The notes under the pieces are model-generated. The model was not told the origin of the DNA and ran no database searches. It worked only from the letters and a program-made list of their open reading frames with translations. Below are positions 1 to 8,719 of a DNA stretch of 64,000 bases, piece by piece; position 1 is the first letter of the stretch; each line of letters starts with the position of its first letter. Source of the DNA: Pedobacter schmidteae (GTDB lineage: Bacteria; Bacteroidota; Bacteroidia; Sphingobacteriales; Sphingobacteriaceae); assembly GCF_900564155.1 (NCBI RefSeq), contig NZ_LS999839.1, forward strand, positions 2,291,097 to 2,355,096. The letters run 5' to 3'. The position numbers and the translations under genes were made by a program.

Positions 1-619
1 TGGAGAAACCGTGTCGCGTTTGGCCAGGAACTACAAGAGACCAATTTACTCTATCAGTCAGAACAGACTAAGGACAATATTGGCTCCTGTAGGCGTAACC
101 TTTACAGCATTGCCAACTTATTCTAACAGTTCTACCTATTACTATCTGATCAAATTTGCTGAGCACTTTGTTCGTACCAGCATTAATGCAACCAGTGGAA
201 CCGGGTACACCATGGTGCCATTGTTAACTACTGAAGAGGTGTTGTTAAACCGCGCTGAAGCTTACATCGTGCAGGGTAAATATACCGAGGCTCTGGCAGA
301 TATGAATACCTTAATTAGTACCCGTGTAACTGCCTATAGCCCTTCTGCAAATAACTTAACAGAGGCAAAAATAAAAAGTTACTATGCCAATGTGACTACT
401 GATACCAAACAAGCCTATATCAATGCATTACTGGATATAAAAAAGGCCGAGTTTGTACATGAGGGTATGCGTTGGCTGGATATCTTAAGGCATAAACTGC
501 CGGTATTGCATAGGGATGCCGCTGGTAACGAATTTAACTTAGCAGCCGAGGATAACCGCAAGGTATTACAAATTCCTTCTCAGGTTACTTTATCAGGTGT
601 TGAACAAAATCCACGTTAA
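1..619 (+). CDS. SusD/RagB-family lipoprotein, C-terminal part
   Basis: This is the C-terminal part of a SusD/RagB outer-membrane nutrient-binding lipoprotein; the frame is open to the left edge, so the gene starts before the window. The GTG at 11 is internal. Visible are the TPR-like segment (LNRAEAYIVQGKYTEAL) and the family's typical ending, with KKAEFVHEGMRWLDILR followed by VLQIPSQVTLSGVEQNPR, which matches the usual SusD C-terminus. SusD proteins form a lid over a SusC TonB-dependent channel and hold the substrate at the cell surface. The gene lies 18 bases before the metallohydrolase lipoprotein gene, so the two are probably one operon. The substrate cannot be read from this fragment. 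Confidence 0.9.
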   Translation, partial: GETVSRLARNYKRPIYSISQNRLRTILAPVGVTFTALPTYSNSSTYYYLIKFAEHFVRTSINATSGTGYTMVPLLTTEEVLLNRAEAYIVQGKYTEALADMNTLISTRVTAYSPSANNLTEAKIKSYYANVTTDTKQAYINALLDIKKAEFVHEGMRWLDILRHKLPVLHRDAAGNEFNLAAEDNRKVLQIPSQVTLSGVEQNPR

Positions 620-637
620 CGAATAAATCCAAAGAAC

Positions 638-2035
638 ATGAAAAATTTTATATATACACTGGGTATTTTTTCTCTTTTAAGCTTAACGATTGGCTGTAAA
701 AAGAACGAAAATCTGGACAGGGAAATTGTTGGCCTTGGTGGTGATACCTGGGAGCAGGGGGCTATTGACGAGTGGTTGTACAACAACTTTACAAAGCCTT
801 TTAATATGTCTGTTAAATACAGATGGGATGGTACGGAATATGATGTAGCAAAAACGCTGACCCCACCAAAACTCGATAAAGTTCAGCCTTTGATGGAAAT
901 GGTAAAATCGGTATGGATTGACCCCTATGTTGCAGAAAGCAATATGGATTTTATCAGAAAATATGGTCCTAAAAACTATATCCTGGTAGGTAGTTTACAA
1001 TATAATGCTGGTGGAACAGTTACTTTGGGAGAAGCCGAAGGAGGAGTAAAAGTGACCTTGTTTAATGTGAATAACTTCACTAAAACCAATAGGGATGTTT
1101 CGCAACGTGTGCTCAAAACCATTCATCATGAGTTTACACATATTTTAAATCAGAATATCAGTTATCAAAAGGAGTTTCCACAAATCACTCCGGCTGGCTA
1201 TACTGCCGATTGGAACAATACTACCCTGGCTGCTGCAAATAGTGGTGGTTTTATCAGTCAGTATGCTCAGGCAGCACCTAATGAAGATTTTGCCGAGATG
1301 ACTTCGATTATGCTTACCGAAGGGAAATCTTCCTATGATGCGATTGTAAATAGTATTGTTGTGCCCAAGTTAGATTCAATCCCTGATGCAGCAAATCCTC
1401 CTTTTATCATTGTAAGAGAATCCCCTAATACAGTTGCGCAGGCTGCAATTAGGAAAAAAGAGCAATCGGTTATTTCCTATTTTAAAATGAGCTACGGCAT
1501 TGAATTTTCACGCTTGCAAAACAAGGTAAACTATGCCATGGCACAAAATGCACCTACAGATTTGGCTACACTATTTGGTAACCGTAAAAAGTATACTTCA
1601 CTTACTGTGGATCCTGATAATGTACCGGGTATGTCGGCAAACTTTATGACCACCTGGGCAACCGCCAAAACAGGGCTTGCTGCGGTTGGTGGTGCAGGTA
1701 GAGTACTGAATAGTTTTGTGCTGTTTTTTTATCCAAGAGCTGGTGAACTGGTTTTGCGCGTAAATTATGCAAACACTACTGGTACCCTTGTGGCAAATTT
1801 CGTCTACAAGGTAGCTTATAATGCCAGCAATCAGCTGACTTTGACTTATGTGAGAAGGGATGGAAATGCTGATGTTGTGGCTCCGGGATTGGTTGCTTTG
1901 ACCAATTATCTGACTTCGGGCAGTTTTGCAGTAAGCTGGCGTTATGATGCCAATTTCCTTGAATTCGGACAATGGACAAAGGTTTCAGACCCTACATCCT
2001 CGTTTTTCGGAACTTTAGGTGTAATAAAATATTAG
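638..2035 (+). CDS. Zinc-metallohydrolase lipoprotein associated with SusCD
   Basis: This 465-residue predicted lipoprotein has a signal peptide ending in a lipobox (LTIGC, Cys20) and a gluzincin-type motif HEFTH at residues 164-168, with acidic candidates for a third zinc ligand near 216-220 (NEDFAE). This fits the Bacteroidota family of substrate-import-associated zinc metallohydrolase lipoproteins encoded next to SusC/SusD genes. It probably acts at the cell surface on the substrate imported by the neighbouring transporter; the substrate is unknown. The last 140 or so residues resemble the C-terminus of the next protein: an aromatic/glycine-rich beta domain with a Pxxx-SFFG ending. The family call rests on motif and context. 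Confidence 0.8.
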   Translation: MKNFIYTLGIFSLLSLTIGCKKNENLDREIVGLGGDTWEQGAIDEWLYNNFTKPFNMSVKYRWDGTEYDVAKTLTPPKLDKVQPLMEMVKSVWIDPYVAESNMDFIRKYGPKNYILVGSLQYNAGGTVTLGEAEGGVKVTLFNVNNFTKTNRDVSQRVLKTIHHEFTHILNQNISYQKEFPQITPAGYTADWNNTTLAAANSGGFISQYAQAAPNEDFAEMTSIMLTEGKSSYDAIVNSIVVPKLDSIPDAANPPFIIVRESPNTVAQAAIRKKEQSVISYFKMSYGIEFSRLQNKVNYAMAQNAPTDLATLFGNRKKYTSLTVDPDNVPGMSANFMTTWATAKTGLAAVGGAGRVLNSFVLFFYPRAGELVLRVNYANTTGTLVANFVYKVAYNASNQLTLTYVRRDGNADVVAPGLVALTNYLTSGSFAVSWRYDANFLEFGQWTKVSDPTSSFFGTLGVIKY

Positions 2036-2054
2036 TCGTACGTAACTAAAAGAG

Positions 2055-3377
2055 ATGAAGATGAAAAGAATTTTAATATATATATTCCTGTTAACCGGCT
2101 TAATGTACGGTTGTAAAAAGGACAACGATCCGGTTTTGGCAGATCCTGATACCAGGCTTAGCGCCGAACTGGAAAAAGATAAAGCTTTGCTGCTTTCTGC
2201 CACTGATGGCTGGTTGGCAACCATTTATCCAAAAGGAGGGAAGGGGTTCTCTTTCTACTTTAAATTTGCCGCCAATGGTACGGTAAACATGATCTCTGAC
2301 TTTAATGCTACTACCGCAGGTACAGCCGCCGAAAGTACATATAGACTTAAAGCTTTGCAGCGGCCTACATTGATTTTTGACGGATACAATTATATCCATA
2401 TGCCGGCCGACCCAAATTCTGCTGTTAGTGGAGGTTCAAGCACTGCATTGGGCTTAACTTCTGATTTTGAATTTGCATTTACCGGGGTTGTAGGGGATAC
2501 CGTAAAGTTTGAAGGCACATTTAATAAAAACCCGATGTCTATGGTGAAATTGTCAAGTGCTCAGGCACAGTCTATTTTAGCCGGAGGATTAAAGAAGATG
2601 ATAGATGATGCAAATACAGCTGTAACAGGGAAAATCCTTTATGTAATGTTGGATAATAAACAAGTACCTGTATCTCTTAATGTATCAGGAAAATCTGTTT
2701 CTATTGCGGGGCAAACCAGCTCCGTTTTCGCTTTTGGTTTGAATGAGCTTAAGTTGAAAAATTCGCTCAAATATGGTGCTTATAATTTCGATAAAGTATA
2801 CTGGGAGCCGACAGATAAGTATTTTTACTTTTTGAACGGCAATACTAAGGTTAAGATAGAGATTTCGCCTGCACCCCTCCCGTTAGAAACTACACCAGCC
2901 TTGCATACAGTGCTCGGCTCCCGTTGGACTTCTATGCAAATCAATGTGGCAAATTTATCCGATTTGTCGGCTGATTTTATAGCGAAATACAATACAGCAA
3001 ATGCTGCTTTAGGCACTTATCAAAATGCAGGACGCTATATTGAATACATCACGTTGTTGTTTAATCCTAATGGTACGGTGACCTTCCAGATCAGGTATAG
3101 AAATCCATCTTCTCCAACTAGTTTTTTCAATGCTGATTTCATTTATAATATGGCATTGGATGCCAATACAGGCATTGCGAAGTTTACGCTAGCCGCAGCG
3201 CCAGCTGGAAACGCAAACACAATTAGGACTTATGTGGTGGCATTAACAGACTATTTTGCAAGCGCTAATTTTAAGATCGCTTATATCGCTGCGGGCGCTC
3301 CTTCAGGAGCAACAGTTGGAGGGTTCCTTAATCAAAGTACGCCTTCTTCATTTTTCTATGGAGTGCTGATTCAATAG
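2055..3377 (+). CDS. DUF4302-type lipoprotein
   Basis: This 440-residue predicted lipoprotein has a short signal peptide ending in LMYGC (Cys20). The first part, with a LLSATDGWLATIYPKGGKGF-type segment, matches the DUF4302 family found beside SusCD and zinc-metallohydrolase lipoproteins in Bacteroidota. The function is unknown; surface binding of the transported substrate is a guess from context. The C-terminal 150 residues share a pattern with the end of the preceding protein (Asp/Ala-Asp-Phe-hydrophobic-Tyr, then a Leu-Thr-Asp/Asn-Tyr segment, then PSSFFYG). The gene follows its neighbour by 19 bases and is the last gene of the operon, followed by a strong hairpin. Confidence 0.75.
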   Translation: MKMKRILIYIFLLTGLMYGCKKDNDPVLADPDTRLSAELEKDKALLLSATDGWLATIYPKGGKGFSFYFKFAANGTVNMISDFNATTAGTAAESTYRLKALQRPTLIFDGYNYIHMPADPNSAVSGGSSTALGLTSDFEFAFTGVVGDTVKFEGTFNKNPMSMVKLSSAQAQSILAGGLKKMIDDANTAVTGKILYVMLDNKQVPVSLNVSGKSVSIAGQTSSVFAFGLNELKLKNSLKYGAYNFDKVYWEPTDKYFYFLNGNTKVKIEISPAPLPLETTPALHTVLGSRWTSMQINVANLSDLSADFIAKYNTANAALGTYQNAGRYIEYITLLFNPNGTVTFQIRYRNPSSPTSFFNADFIYNMALDANTGIAKFTLAAAPAGNANTIRTYVVALTDYFASANFKIAYIAAGAPSGATVGGFLNQSTPSSFFYGVLIQ

Positions 3378-3401
3378 TAAATGTACATCATTACGTAGCT
3401 T

Positions 3402-3436
3402 AAAGAGTGGTATCAGTTTTTATGATACCACTCTTT
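3402..3436. terminator. Bidirectional hairpin terminator
   Basis: A perfect 14-bp inverted repeat (3402-3415 with 3423-3436) and a 7-base loop lie between two convergent genes. The A and T tracts at the stem ends give a U run on either strand, so it can end both the DUF4302 operon and the opposing peptide-binding protein gene. Confidence 0.9.
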
Positions 3437-3452
3437 TTTGATTTAAATAGAA

Positions 3453-5084
3453 TTATTCCTTCTTCACCGTTTTCAATATCATTAGGTTCAGTGCATTCAG
3501 CGAATATCCGCTGATGTTATTCTGTGTCATGGTCAGCGACTGATCATAAAGTATCGGAACCACATTGGCATATTCTACAATCATTCTATCCATTTTCTGA
3601 TACAGCAGGTAGCGCTTTTGATTGTCGCTTTCATAATAGCTCTGCTCAAACAACCTGTCAAAATCGTCATTAAAATAGCCCGTGTAGTTAGGGCCATTAG
3701 GTACTTTATTTTTGGAGTAAAACATGGCCATGTAATTCTCTCCGTCCGGATAATCTGCTATCCACGATCCCCTGAAAAAATTAACTCCATTCTTTGAGAT
3801 CAGGTCCCGTAGACTGGCATTGGGGCTTACATCTACCTTTACATGAATGCCAATGGCATTCAGTTCACCCTGTATAAATTCAATCAGATCTTTATAAGTG
3901 GTCGATGTACTCAATGTAATCTGCGGCATGCCCTTACCATTAGGAAAGCCTGCTTCGGCCAGTAGTTGTGCGGCTTTTTGAGGTTCATAATGATAGCCCC
4001 TAACCGCCACGCTATCAAAACCCGGCATGCCATGTGGTATAAAACCTGATGTGGCCGGCATACCAATGCTATTTCTTAAATATTTGATCAGTTTGGGTTT
4101 ATCTATAGCGTAATTAATGGCCTGACGTACTTTTTTGAACTTTAAGGGTGAGTTTTTGGCAATTATTTTTGACGTGTCTACCAATATGCCCACATATTCG
4201 GTACACAAATAAGGTCCTTTGCGCAGGCGAAACTTGCCCTTGTATTTACTGGTCATTTTGCCACTTTTAGTCAGAATATCATCCCGGTAACTGCCATCCA
4301 CCTTATCAAAATAATCAAGGTCCTTTTTAATGAAATTCATAAAAGCACTTTGTTTATCGCTGATGAAGGTCACCTTTACCGCATCCAGAAAGGGGAGTTG
4401 CTGTCCGTTTTGTTTTTCCCAGTAATGCTCATTTTTCAACAGCACCAGAATCTCGTCCTCTTTCCAGTATTTAAATTTAAAAGGGCCTGTGCCTATGGGA
4501 TGACTCCTGAAATCCTTACCGTAATGTTCAACAATTTCCTTAGGTACTACAGAGCAATATTGGGTAGTCAGCAGGTTGATGAAGGCCGGAAATGGTTTAA
4601 TCAGCTTCACCTGAAAAGTACTGTCGTTTAGTGCTTTGAAACTGTTGATATCTTTTACTTTGTCGCTAAATATCCAGCCACCGGATGAGGCCACTTTAGG
4701 ATCAATCAGTCGGTAAAAACTATATTTAAAGTCTTCGGCAACTACTCTCCGGCCTTTTCCACCTGGAAATAGAGGGTGGTTGTGGAAGTAAACATCATTG
4801 CGCAGATTAAAAGTGTAAGTTAAGTGATCATCGGCCACCTGCCAGCTTTTTGCGATGCAGGGTAGTGGTGTTAATGTGCTGTCTATCTGTACTAAACCGT
4901 TAAAAATCTGGTTGATCATCCATATGGCATTCTGATTTCGTGCAAAAGCAGGGTCCAGCGAGGTTACATTCTGATCCAGGTTCATGTTAAAAACCTTTTT
5001 TTCCGTGTCGGAAGATTTATTTTTACAGGAGAAGAAGGCTAAAATCAACAGCACATAAAAAATATTGTTTATCATACGGTGCAT
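3453..5084 (-). CDS. Oligopeptide-type ABC solute-binding lipoprotein (SBP family 5)
   Basis: This protein of about 543 residues belongs to the peptide/nickel (OppA/DppA) solute-binding family. After a lipobox (LAFFSC, Cys20) come typical family segments: NVTSLDPAFARN near the start, LTYTFNLRNDVYFHN, VAEDFKYSFYRLIDP, then HPIGTGPFKFKYW and KVRQAINYAIDKPKLI. The reading frame runs open to a TTG at 5111, but ATG at 5084 gives a normal signal peptide with a basic residue before the hydrophobic core, so I chose it; ATG at 5075 is also possible. No permease or ATPase genes lie beside it, so it is an orphan binding protein. It faces the next gene with a short divergent gap. Confidence 0.88.
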   Translation of the reverse strand: MHRMINNIFYVLLILAFFSCKNKSSDTEKKVFNMNLDQNVTSLDPAFARNQNAIWMINQIFNGLVQIDSTLTPLPCIAKSWQVADDHLTYTFNLRNDVYFHNHPLFPGGKGRRVVAEDFKYSFYRLIDPKVASSGGWIFSDKVKDINSFKALNDSTFQVKLIKPFPAFINLLTTQYCSVVPKEIVEHYGKDFRSHPIGTGPFKFKYWKEDEILVLLKNEHYWEKQNGQQLPFLDAVKVTFISDKQSAFMNFIKKDLDYFDKVDGSYRDDILTKSGKMTSKYKGKFRLRKGPYLCTEYVGILVDTSKIIAKNSPLKFKKVRQAINYAIDKPKLIKYLRNSIGMPATSGFIPHGMPGFDSVAVRGYHYEPQKAAQLLAEAGFPNGKGMPQITLSTSTTYKDLIEFIQGELNAIGIHVKVDVSPNASLRDLISKNGVNFFRGSWIADYPDGENYMAMFYSKNKVPNGPNYTGYFNDDFDRLFEQSYYESDNQKRYLLYQKMDRMIVEYANVVPILYDQSLTMTQNNISGYSLNALNLMILKTVKKE

Positions 5085-5098
5085 CGCTTCAGGAATAG

Positions 5099-5106
5099 TA
5101 ATTTTG
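5099..5106 (+). promoter_or_regulatory. Candidate -7 promoter element
   Basis: TAATTTTG matches the Bacteroidota TAnnTTTG element and lies 23 bases before the ATG at 5130. No TTTG -33 box is visible at the usual distance, so the call is tentative. Confidence 0.4.
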
Positions 5107-5129
5107 TACAAAGTAATAAATAAATCGAT

Positions 5130-5588
5130 ATGTCTTTTTTAAATGGGGTTATAAATAAGGTTAAAGATGAAGCCCTGAGAGAGCAGCTTCAGGAACGTGC
5201 AGATATAATTGAGCATAAAATAAAGTTTATGGATAAAGTACCTGTTACCTGTCTGGATAGCCGCAACCGGCCAAATTATGCTTTGGAAGAGGTGATTTTA
5301 AAGGCCGGGGGACTGCTGCAGGACTTTACTGCTACCGCCAAAGTGGTGATCTATTTAGAAAAAGGCAAAAGTATGCTGGAGCTGATGGGCGTGGTACCTC
5401 CATTGCTGGACAAAAGCTGGCCCGCGGTAGAATACAATAGAGTTTATTTAATGAATGGACAGGATCTGGATACTGAAGATCCGTTAGATCTTATTGCTGC
5501 ATTGGAAGATATTGCAGAAATGCTTTACCCCGGTTTTTTTGTGTTTGGTAATGAAGGGATCGACTGGCTAAGCTTTAAAACGCAATAA
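5130..5588 (+). CDS. Small cytosolic protein, possible fragment of a metal-chelate binding fold
   Basis: I do not recognise a named family for this 152-residue protein. It has no signal peptide or membrane segment. The first 60 residues are charged, then come KVPVTCLDSRNRPNYALEE and a conserved-looking core (AKVVIYLEKGKSMLELMGVV). The end, DPLDLIAALEDIAEMLYP, resembles the C-terminal helix of class III periplasmic proteins such as BtuF and FepB, where a similar leader-like pattern (LVxGLExLAxxLHPE) is common. That suggests a cytosolic remnant or derivative of that fold, but this is inference from one motif. The last 14 bases overlap the end of the convergent FMN reductase gene. Confidence 0.7.
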   Translation: MSFLNGVINKVKDEALREQLQERADIIEHKIKFMDKVPVTCLDSRNRPNYALEEVILKAGGLLQDFTATAKVVIYLEKGKSMLELMGVVPPLLDKSWPAVEYNRVYLMNGQDLDTEDPLDLIAALEDIAEMLYPGFFVFGNEGIDWLSFKTQ

Positions 5589-6096
5589 ATTTATCCATCT
5601 GCTGGCCGGTAAATTTTACCGTATCTTCTTTAAAGAGATTACCCTGCTCGTCCAGCTCAGTTTTTATGGCCGAAATGTGAATTCTTAAGGGAAGCACATT
5701 TAGGTGCAGGTAACTGCAAACGCCGCCAAAATGATCTATTCCACGTATGTTTCCATATTTTCCGGAGGATAGACCTACCAATGCGGCTTTTTTATCATAA
5801 AAACTTTCGGGGAAGTTACAGGCATCAATAAACGTTTTGAGTACGCCCGGGAAACTGCCGTTGTATTCGGGTATAATAAAAAGAAATTTACTGGTGGCTG
5901 CAATCAGTTCCTGTATTGGTGCAAATTCGGGGCTCCTTTTGCCATAAAGATCCGCAGTCATCAGGTGTTCGGGAAGATCCTCGAGATTAAAAAGATGAGT
6001 TTGTAACCCTTTTTGTGCCAATGTTTTCTGATAGTATTCCGCAACTTTTAAAGTGTTACTTCCAGGCCTGTTTGTCCCCGATATGATGGTTACCAT
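5575..6096 (-). CDS. NADPH-dependent FMN reductase family protein
   Basis: This 173-residue flavodoxin-like protein begins with ISGTNRPGSNT (residues 5-15), the FMN-phosphate loop of the NADPH-dependent FMN reductase/azoreductase family, and has the second flavin-contacting segment IIPEYNGSFPGVLKTFID in the middle. Such enzymes reduce FMN, quinones or azo compounds using NAD(P)H in the cytosol; the physiological substrate is unclear. Length is normal for the family. The gene ends inside the last codons of the convergent 152-residue protein gene. Confidence 0.9.
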   Translation of the reverse strand: MVTIISGTNRPGSNTLKVAEYYQKTLAQKGLQTHLFNLEDLPEHLMTADLYGKRSPEFAPIQELIAATSKFLFIIPEYNGSFPGVLKTFIDACNFPESFYDKKAALVGLSSGKYGNIRGIDHFGGVCSYLHLNVLPLRIHISAIKTELDEQGNLFKEDTVKFTGQQMDKFIAF

Positions 6097-6278
6097 GCGT
6101 AAATTGTTAATAAGATGTGTAAAACACTTAAATCATTAGTGTTACTTTTGCCATTTAGTTTGTATCTTAGCTAATCGTTAAAATATGCCTAAAACAATAC
6201 AAAAATAGCATTTTTTATAGATTTACTTCAATGTAAATTAAGCCTTAAGTAAATAATTGGTAATTATTAAAAAGATAA

Positions 6279-7082
6279 ATGAGTAAAATTATTGCATTGG
6301 CAAATCAAAAAGGTGGCGTAGGTAAAACGACTTCATCTATAAACTTAGCCGCAAGTTTAGCCGTACTGGAATACAGAACATTATTGGTGGATGCAGATCC
6401 TCAGGCCAACTCTACCTCCGGTATTGGTTTTGATCCAAGAAATATCAAAAACAGCATCTACGAGTGTATCATCAATGATATCGAACCAATGGATGCGATA
6501 CAAAAAACGGAAACGCCTAACCTCGACCTGTTGCCAGCTCATATTGACCTTGTTGGTGCCGAGATTGAAATGATCAATCTGAACAACAGGGAGTATAAAA
6601 TGAAAGCGGTGATGGAGAAAATTAAAGATCAGTACGACTTTATCATCATTGACTGTTCACCTTCATTGGGTTTAATTACCATTAATGCGCTTACTGCAGC
6701 CGATTCAGTGATCATTCCGGTACAGTGCGAATATTTTGCATTGGAAGGTTTAGGTAAGTTGCTGAACACAATTAAAATTGTACAAAACCGTTTAAATCCT
6801 GAGTTGGAAATTGAAGGTATTTTGTTGACGATGTATGATGTACGTTTGCGCTTGTCTAACCAGGTGGTAGAAGAAGTGAAAACGCATTTTCAGGAACTTG
6901 TTTTTGAAACCATTATTCAAAGAAATACCCGCTTAAGTGAAGCGCCAAGTTATGGCGTGTCGGTAATTATGCACGACGCGAACTGTAAAGGAGCAATCAA
7001 TTATCTAAACCTGGCACGTGAGATCGTTCGTAAAAACGGACTGGTTGCAGCAGAGCAGGATGTAAATACGGCAACTATATAA
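6279..7082 (+). CDS. parA: Chromosome-partitioning ATPase ParA/Soj
   Basis: This 267-residue ParA-type ATPase positions and segregates the chromosome origin together with ParB. The deviant Walker A motif KGGVGKTT is at residues 11-18, Walker A' DADPQAN follows at 38-44, and IIDCSPSLG in the middle is the Walker B region. There is no N-terminal DNA-binding extension, as expected for a chromosomal Soj-type protein. It is the first gene of a tight run with parB, a DUF5683 gene, dapB and lepB, an order common in Sphingobacteria and Flavobacteria. No convincing parS site is visible nearby. Confidence 0.96.
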   Translation: MSKIIALANQKGGVGKTTSSINLAASLAVLEYRTLLVDADPQANSTSGIGFDPRNIKNSIYECIINDIEPMDAIQKTETPNLDLLPAHIDLVGAEIEMINLNNREYKMKAVMEKIKDQYDFIIIDCSPSLGLITINALTAADSVIIPVQCEYFALEGLGKLLNTIKIVQNRLNPELEIEGILLTMYDVRLRLSNQVVEEVKTHFQELVFETIIQRNTRLSEAPSYGVSVIMHDANCKGAINYLNLAREIVRKNGLVAAEQDVNTATI

Positions 7083-7093
7083 TTTATTTTTTA

Positions 7094-8020
7094 ATGACAT
7101 CTTTTCAGCGAAAAACAGGTTTAGGCAGAGGGCTAAGTGCGCTTTTGGATGATAGCGATTCTGTTAATCCGCCTAAAAGCGAGGTTAACCCGGTAAGTGA
7201 AACCCGGCAGGAAAGCCAGCCGAATAACAATAGCATCGGACTGATCAATATCAGTGAGATAGAAACCAATCCATACCAGCCACGTACCGAGTTTGATCAG
7301 GTGGCCTTAAATGAATTGGCAGAATCGATTAAAGTGCAGGGCCTTATTCAACCCATTACGGTTAGAAAGCAGCCGGGTGCAAACCAATATCAGTTGATAT
7401 CAGGTGAACGCAGATTAAGAGCATCCAAATTGGCCGGCTTAACGCAGGTGCCTGCTTATGTACGGGGTGCCAATGATCAGCAAATGCTGGAAATGGCGTT
7501 GATCGAAAATATTCAGCGCGAAAACCTGAATGCCATTGAGGTTGCCCTGAGCTTCCAGCGTATGCTGGACGAATGTAACCTGAAACAGGAACAATTGGGC
7601 GAACGTGTAGGCAAAAATCGTACTACAGTAACCAATTACCTGCGCTTGTTAAAGCTGCCACCGGTTATCCAGATCTCTATCCGTGATCAGAAAATATCTA
7701 TGGGACATGCCCGTGCATTAATTAATGTAGAGCAGGAAGAAAAACAATTGTTTATCCATCAGGAGATTATTGATAAAGGACTATCTGTAAGAAAAGTAGA
7801 GGAATTGGTACGGAGCATCAATAGCGTAGAGGTGAAACCTAAATTTCAGCTGAAATCGAAAGCTGTGCCCGCCGAATATCAGAAACTACAAAAAGACCTG
7901 ACCTCTAAGTTTGCAACTAAAGTAAAATTAAAGGTTGGCGAAAATGGCAAAGGCGCTATTGAAATTCCATTTATGTCGGACGATGATCTGAACAGGATTT
8001 TAGAGTTATTAGACTGGTAA
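7094..8020 (+). CDS. parB: Chromosome-partitioning protein ParB
   Basis: This 308-residue ParB protein binds parS sites and spreads as a CTP-dependent clamp. An N-terminal GLGRGLSALL segment (the usual ParA-contact region) leads into the ParB/sulfiredoxin-like domain with ISEIETNPYQPR and the GERRLRA motif, then the helix-turn-helix region (EQLGERVGKNRTTVTNYLR) and a C-terminal dimerisation part. It starts 11 bases after parA, and its stop codon overlaps the next start by one base, so these genes are translated from one message. Confidence 0.96.
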   Translation: MTSFQRKTGLGRGLSALLDDSDSVNPPKSEVNPVSETRQESQPNNNSIGLINISEIETNPYQPRTEFDQVALNELAESIKVQGLIQPITVRKQPGANQYQLISGERRLRASKLAGLTQVPAYVRGANDQQMLEMALIENIQRENLNAIEVALSFQRMLDECNLKQEQLGERVGKNRTTVTNYLRLLKLPPVIQISIRDQKISMGHARALINVEQEEKQLFIHQEIIDKGLSVRKVEELVRSINSVEVKPKFQLKSKAVPAEYQKLQKDLTSKFATKVKLKVGENGKGAIEIPFMSDDDLNRILELLDW

Positions 8021-8652
8021 TGTACAAAATACTGCTATTGTCGGTTTGCTTGTTCTTTGCTGTTTCAGCAGCAAAGGCTCAGGAAAAACTGACCGTAAAA
8101 AAAGATAGCACAAAAGTTGGCAATAAGCCCGACAGTTCAGTTACAGATTCTGTAAAGCCCTATGTTAACCAGGGAAAAATTGCCGGAAGAAGGGCCGCCA
8201 TCAGATCGGCCATGTTGCCGGGCCTGGGGCAAATACGAAATGGTTTTAATCTTTATAGAGGTATAAAGGTGGCGGGTATATATACCGGTGCTACTATGCT
8301 TACGTTAGCATACATCGATAATTCCAAACAGTACAACATTTTTATTGATGAACTGGAGTATCGGAGTCAAAATGGAGGCAAGTCGCCTCCCAATAGTCCG
8401 TATGCCAATTCTCCTACTGATCGTCTGATCCAGGCAAAGGATATTTACAGACGAAACAAACAGGTGATCATTTTTTCGTATGCAGGATTATATTTGCTTA
8501 ATATTGTTGAAGCATATATTGATGCCCGTTTGGCCAATTTTGATGTAGGTGATGTGGCGAGCATAAAGATTAGACCCGATCTGTTGAATACCAACCAGAT
8601 GTATGGATTTAATACCTTTGCACCGGGAATGAAAATTGCAATCAGCTTTTAA
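8020..8652 (+). CDS. DUF5683 membrane-associated protein
   Basis: This 210-residue protein has an N-terminal signal peptide (ending near AAKAQ), a polar linker, and a conserved block AAIRSAMLPGLGQIRNG followed by hydrophobic stretches, which fits DUF5683. Proteins of this family sit between parB and dapB in many Bacteroidota; the function is unknown. The GLGQIRNG-type segment resembles those in small envelope proteins with paired transmembrane helices. The ATG overlaps the parB stop codon by one base, suggesting translational coupling. Confidence 0.8.
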   Translation: MYKILLLSVCLFFAVSAAKAQEKLTVKKDSTKVGNKPDSSVTDSVKPYVNQGKIAGRRAAIRSAMLPGLGQIRNGFNLYRGIKVAGIYTGATMLTLAYIDNSKQYNIFIDELEYRSQNGGKSPPNSPYANSPTDRLIQAKDIYRRNKQVIIFSYAGLYLLNIVEAYIDARLANFDVGDVASIKIRPDLLNTNQMYGFNTFAPGMKIAISF

Positions 8653-8719
8653 ATAAAAAAATATAAAATGAAGTTAAGATAAAGGACTTCATTACAAAAA
8701 AAACTAGAACCACAAACAA

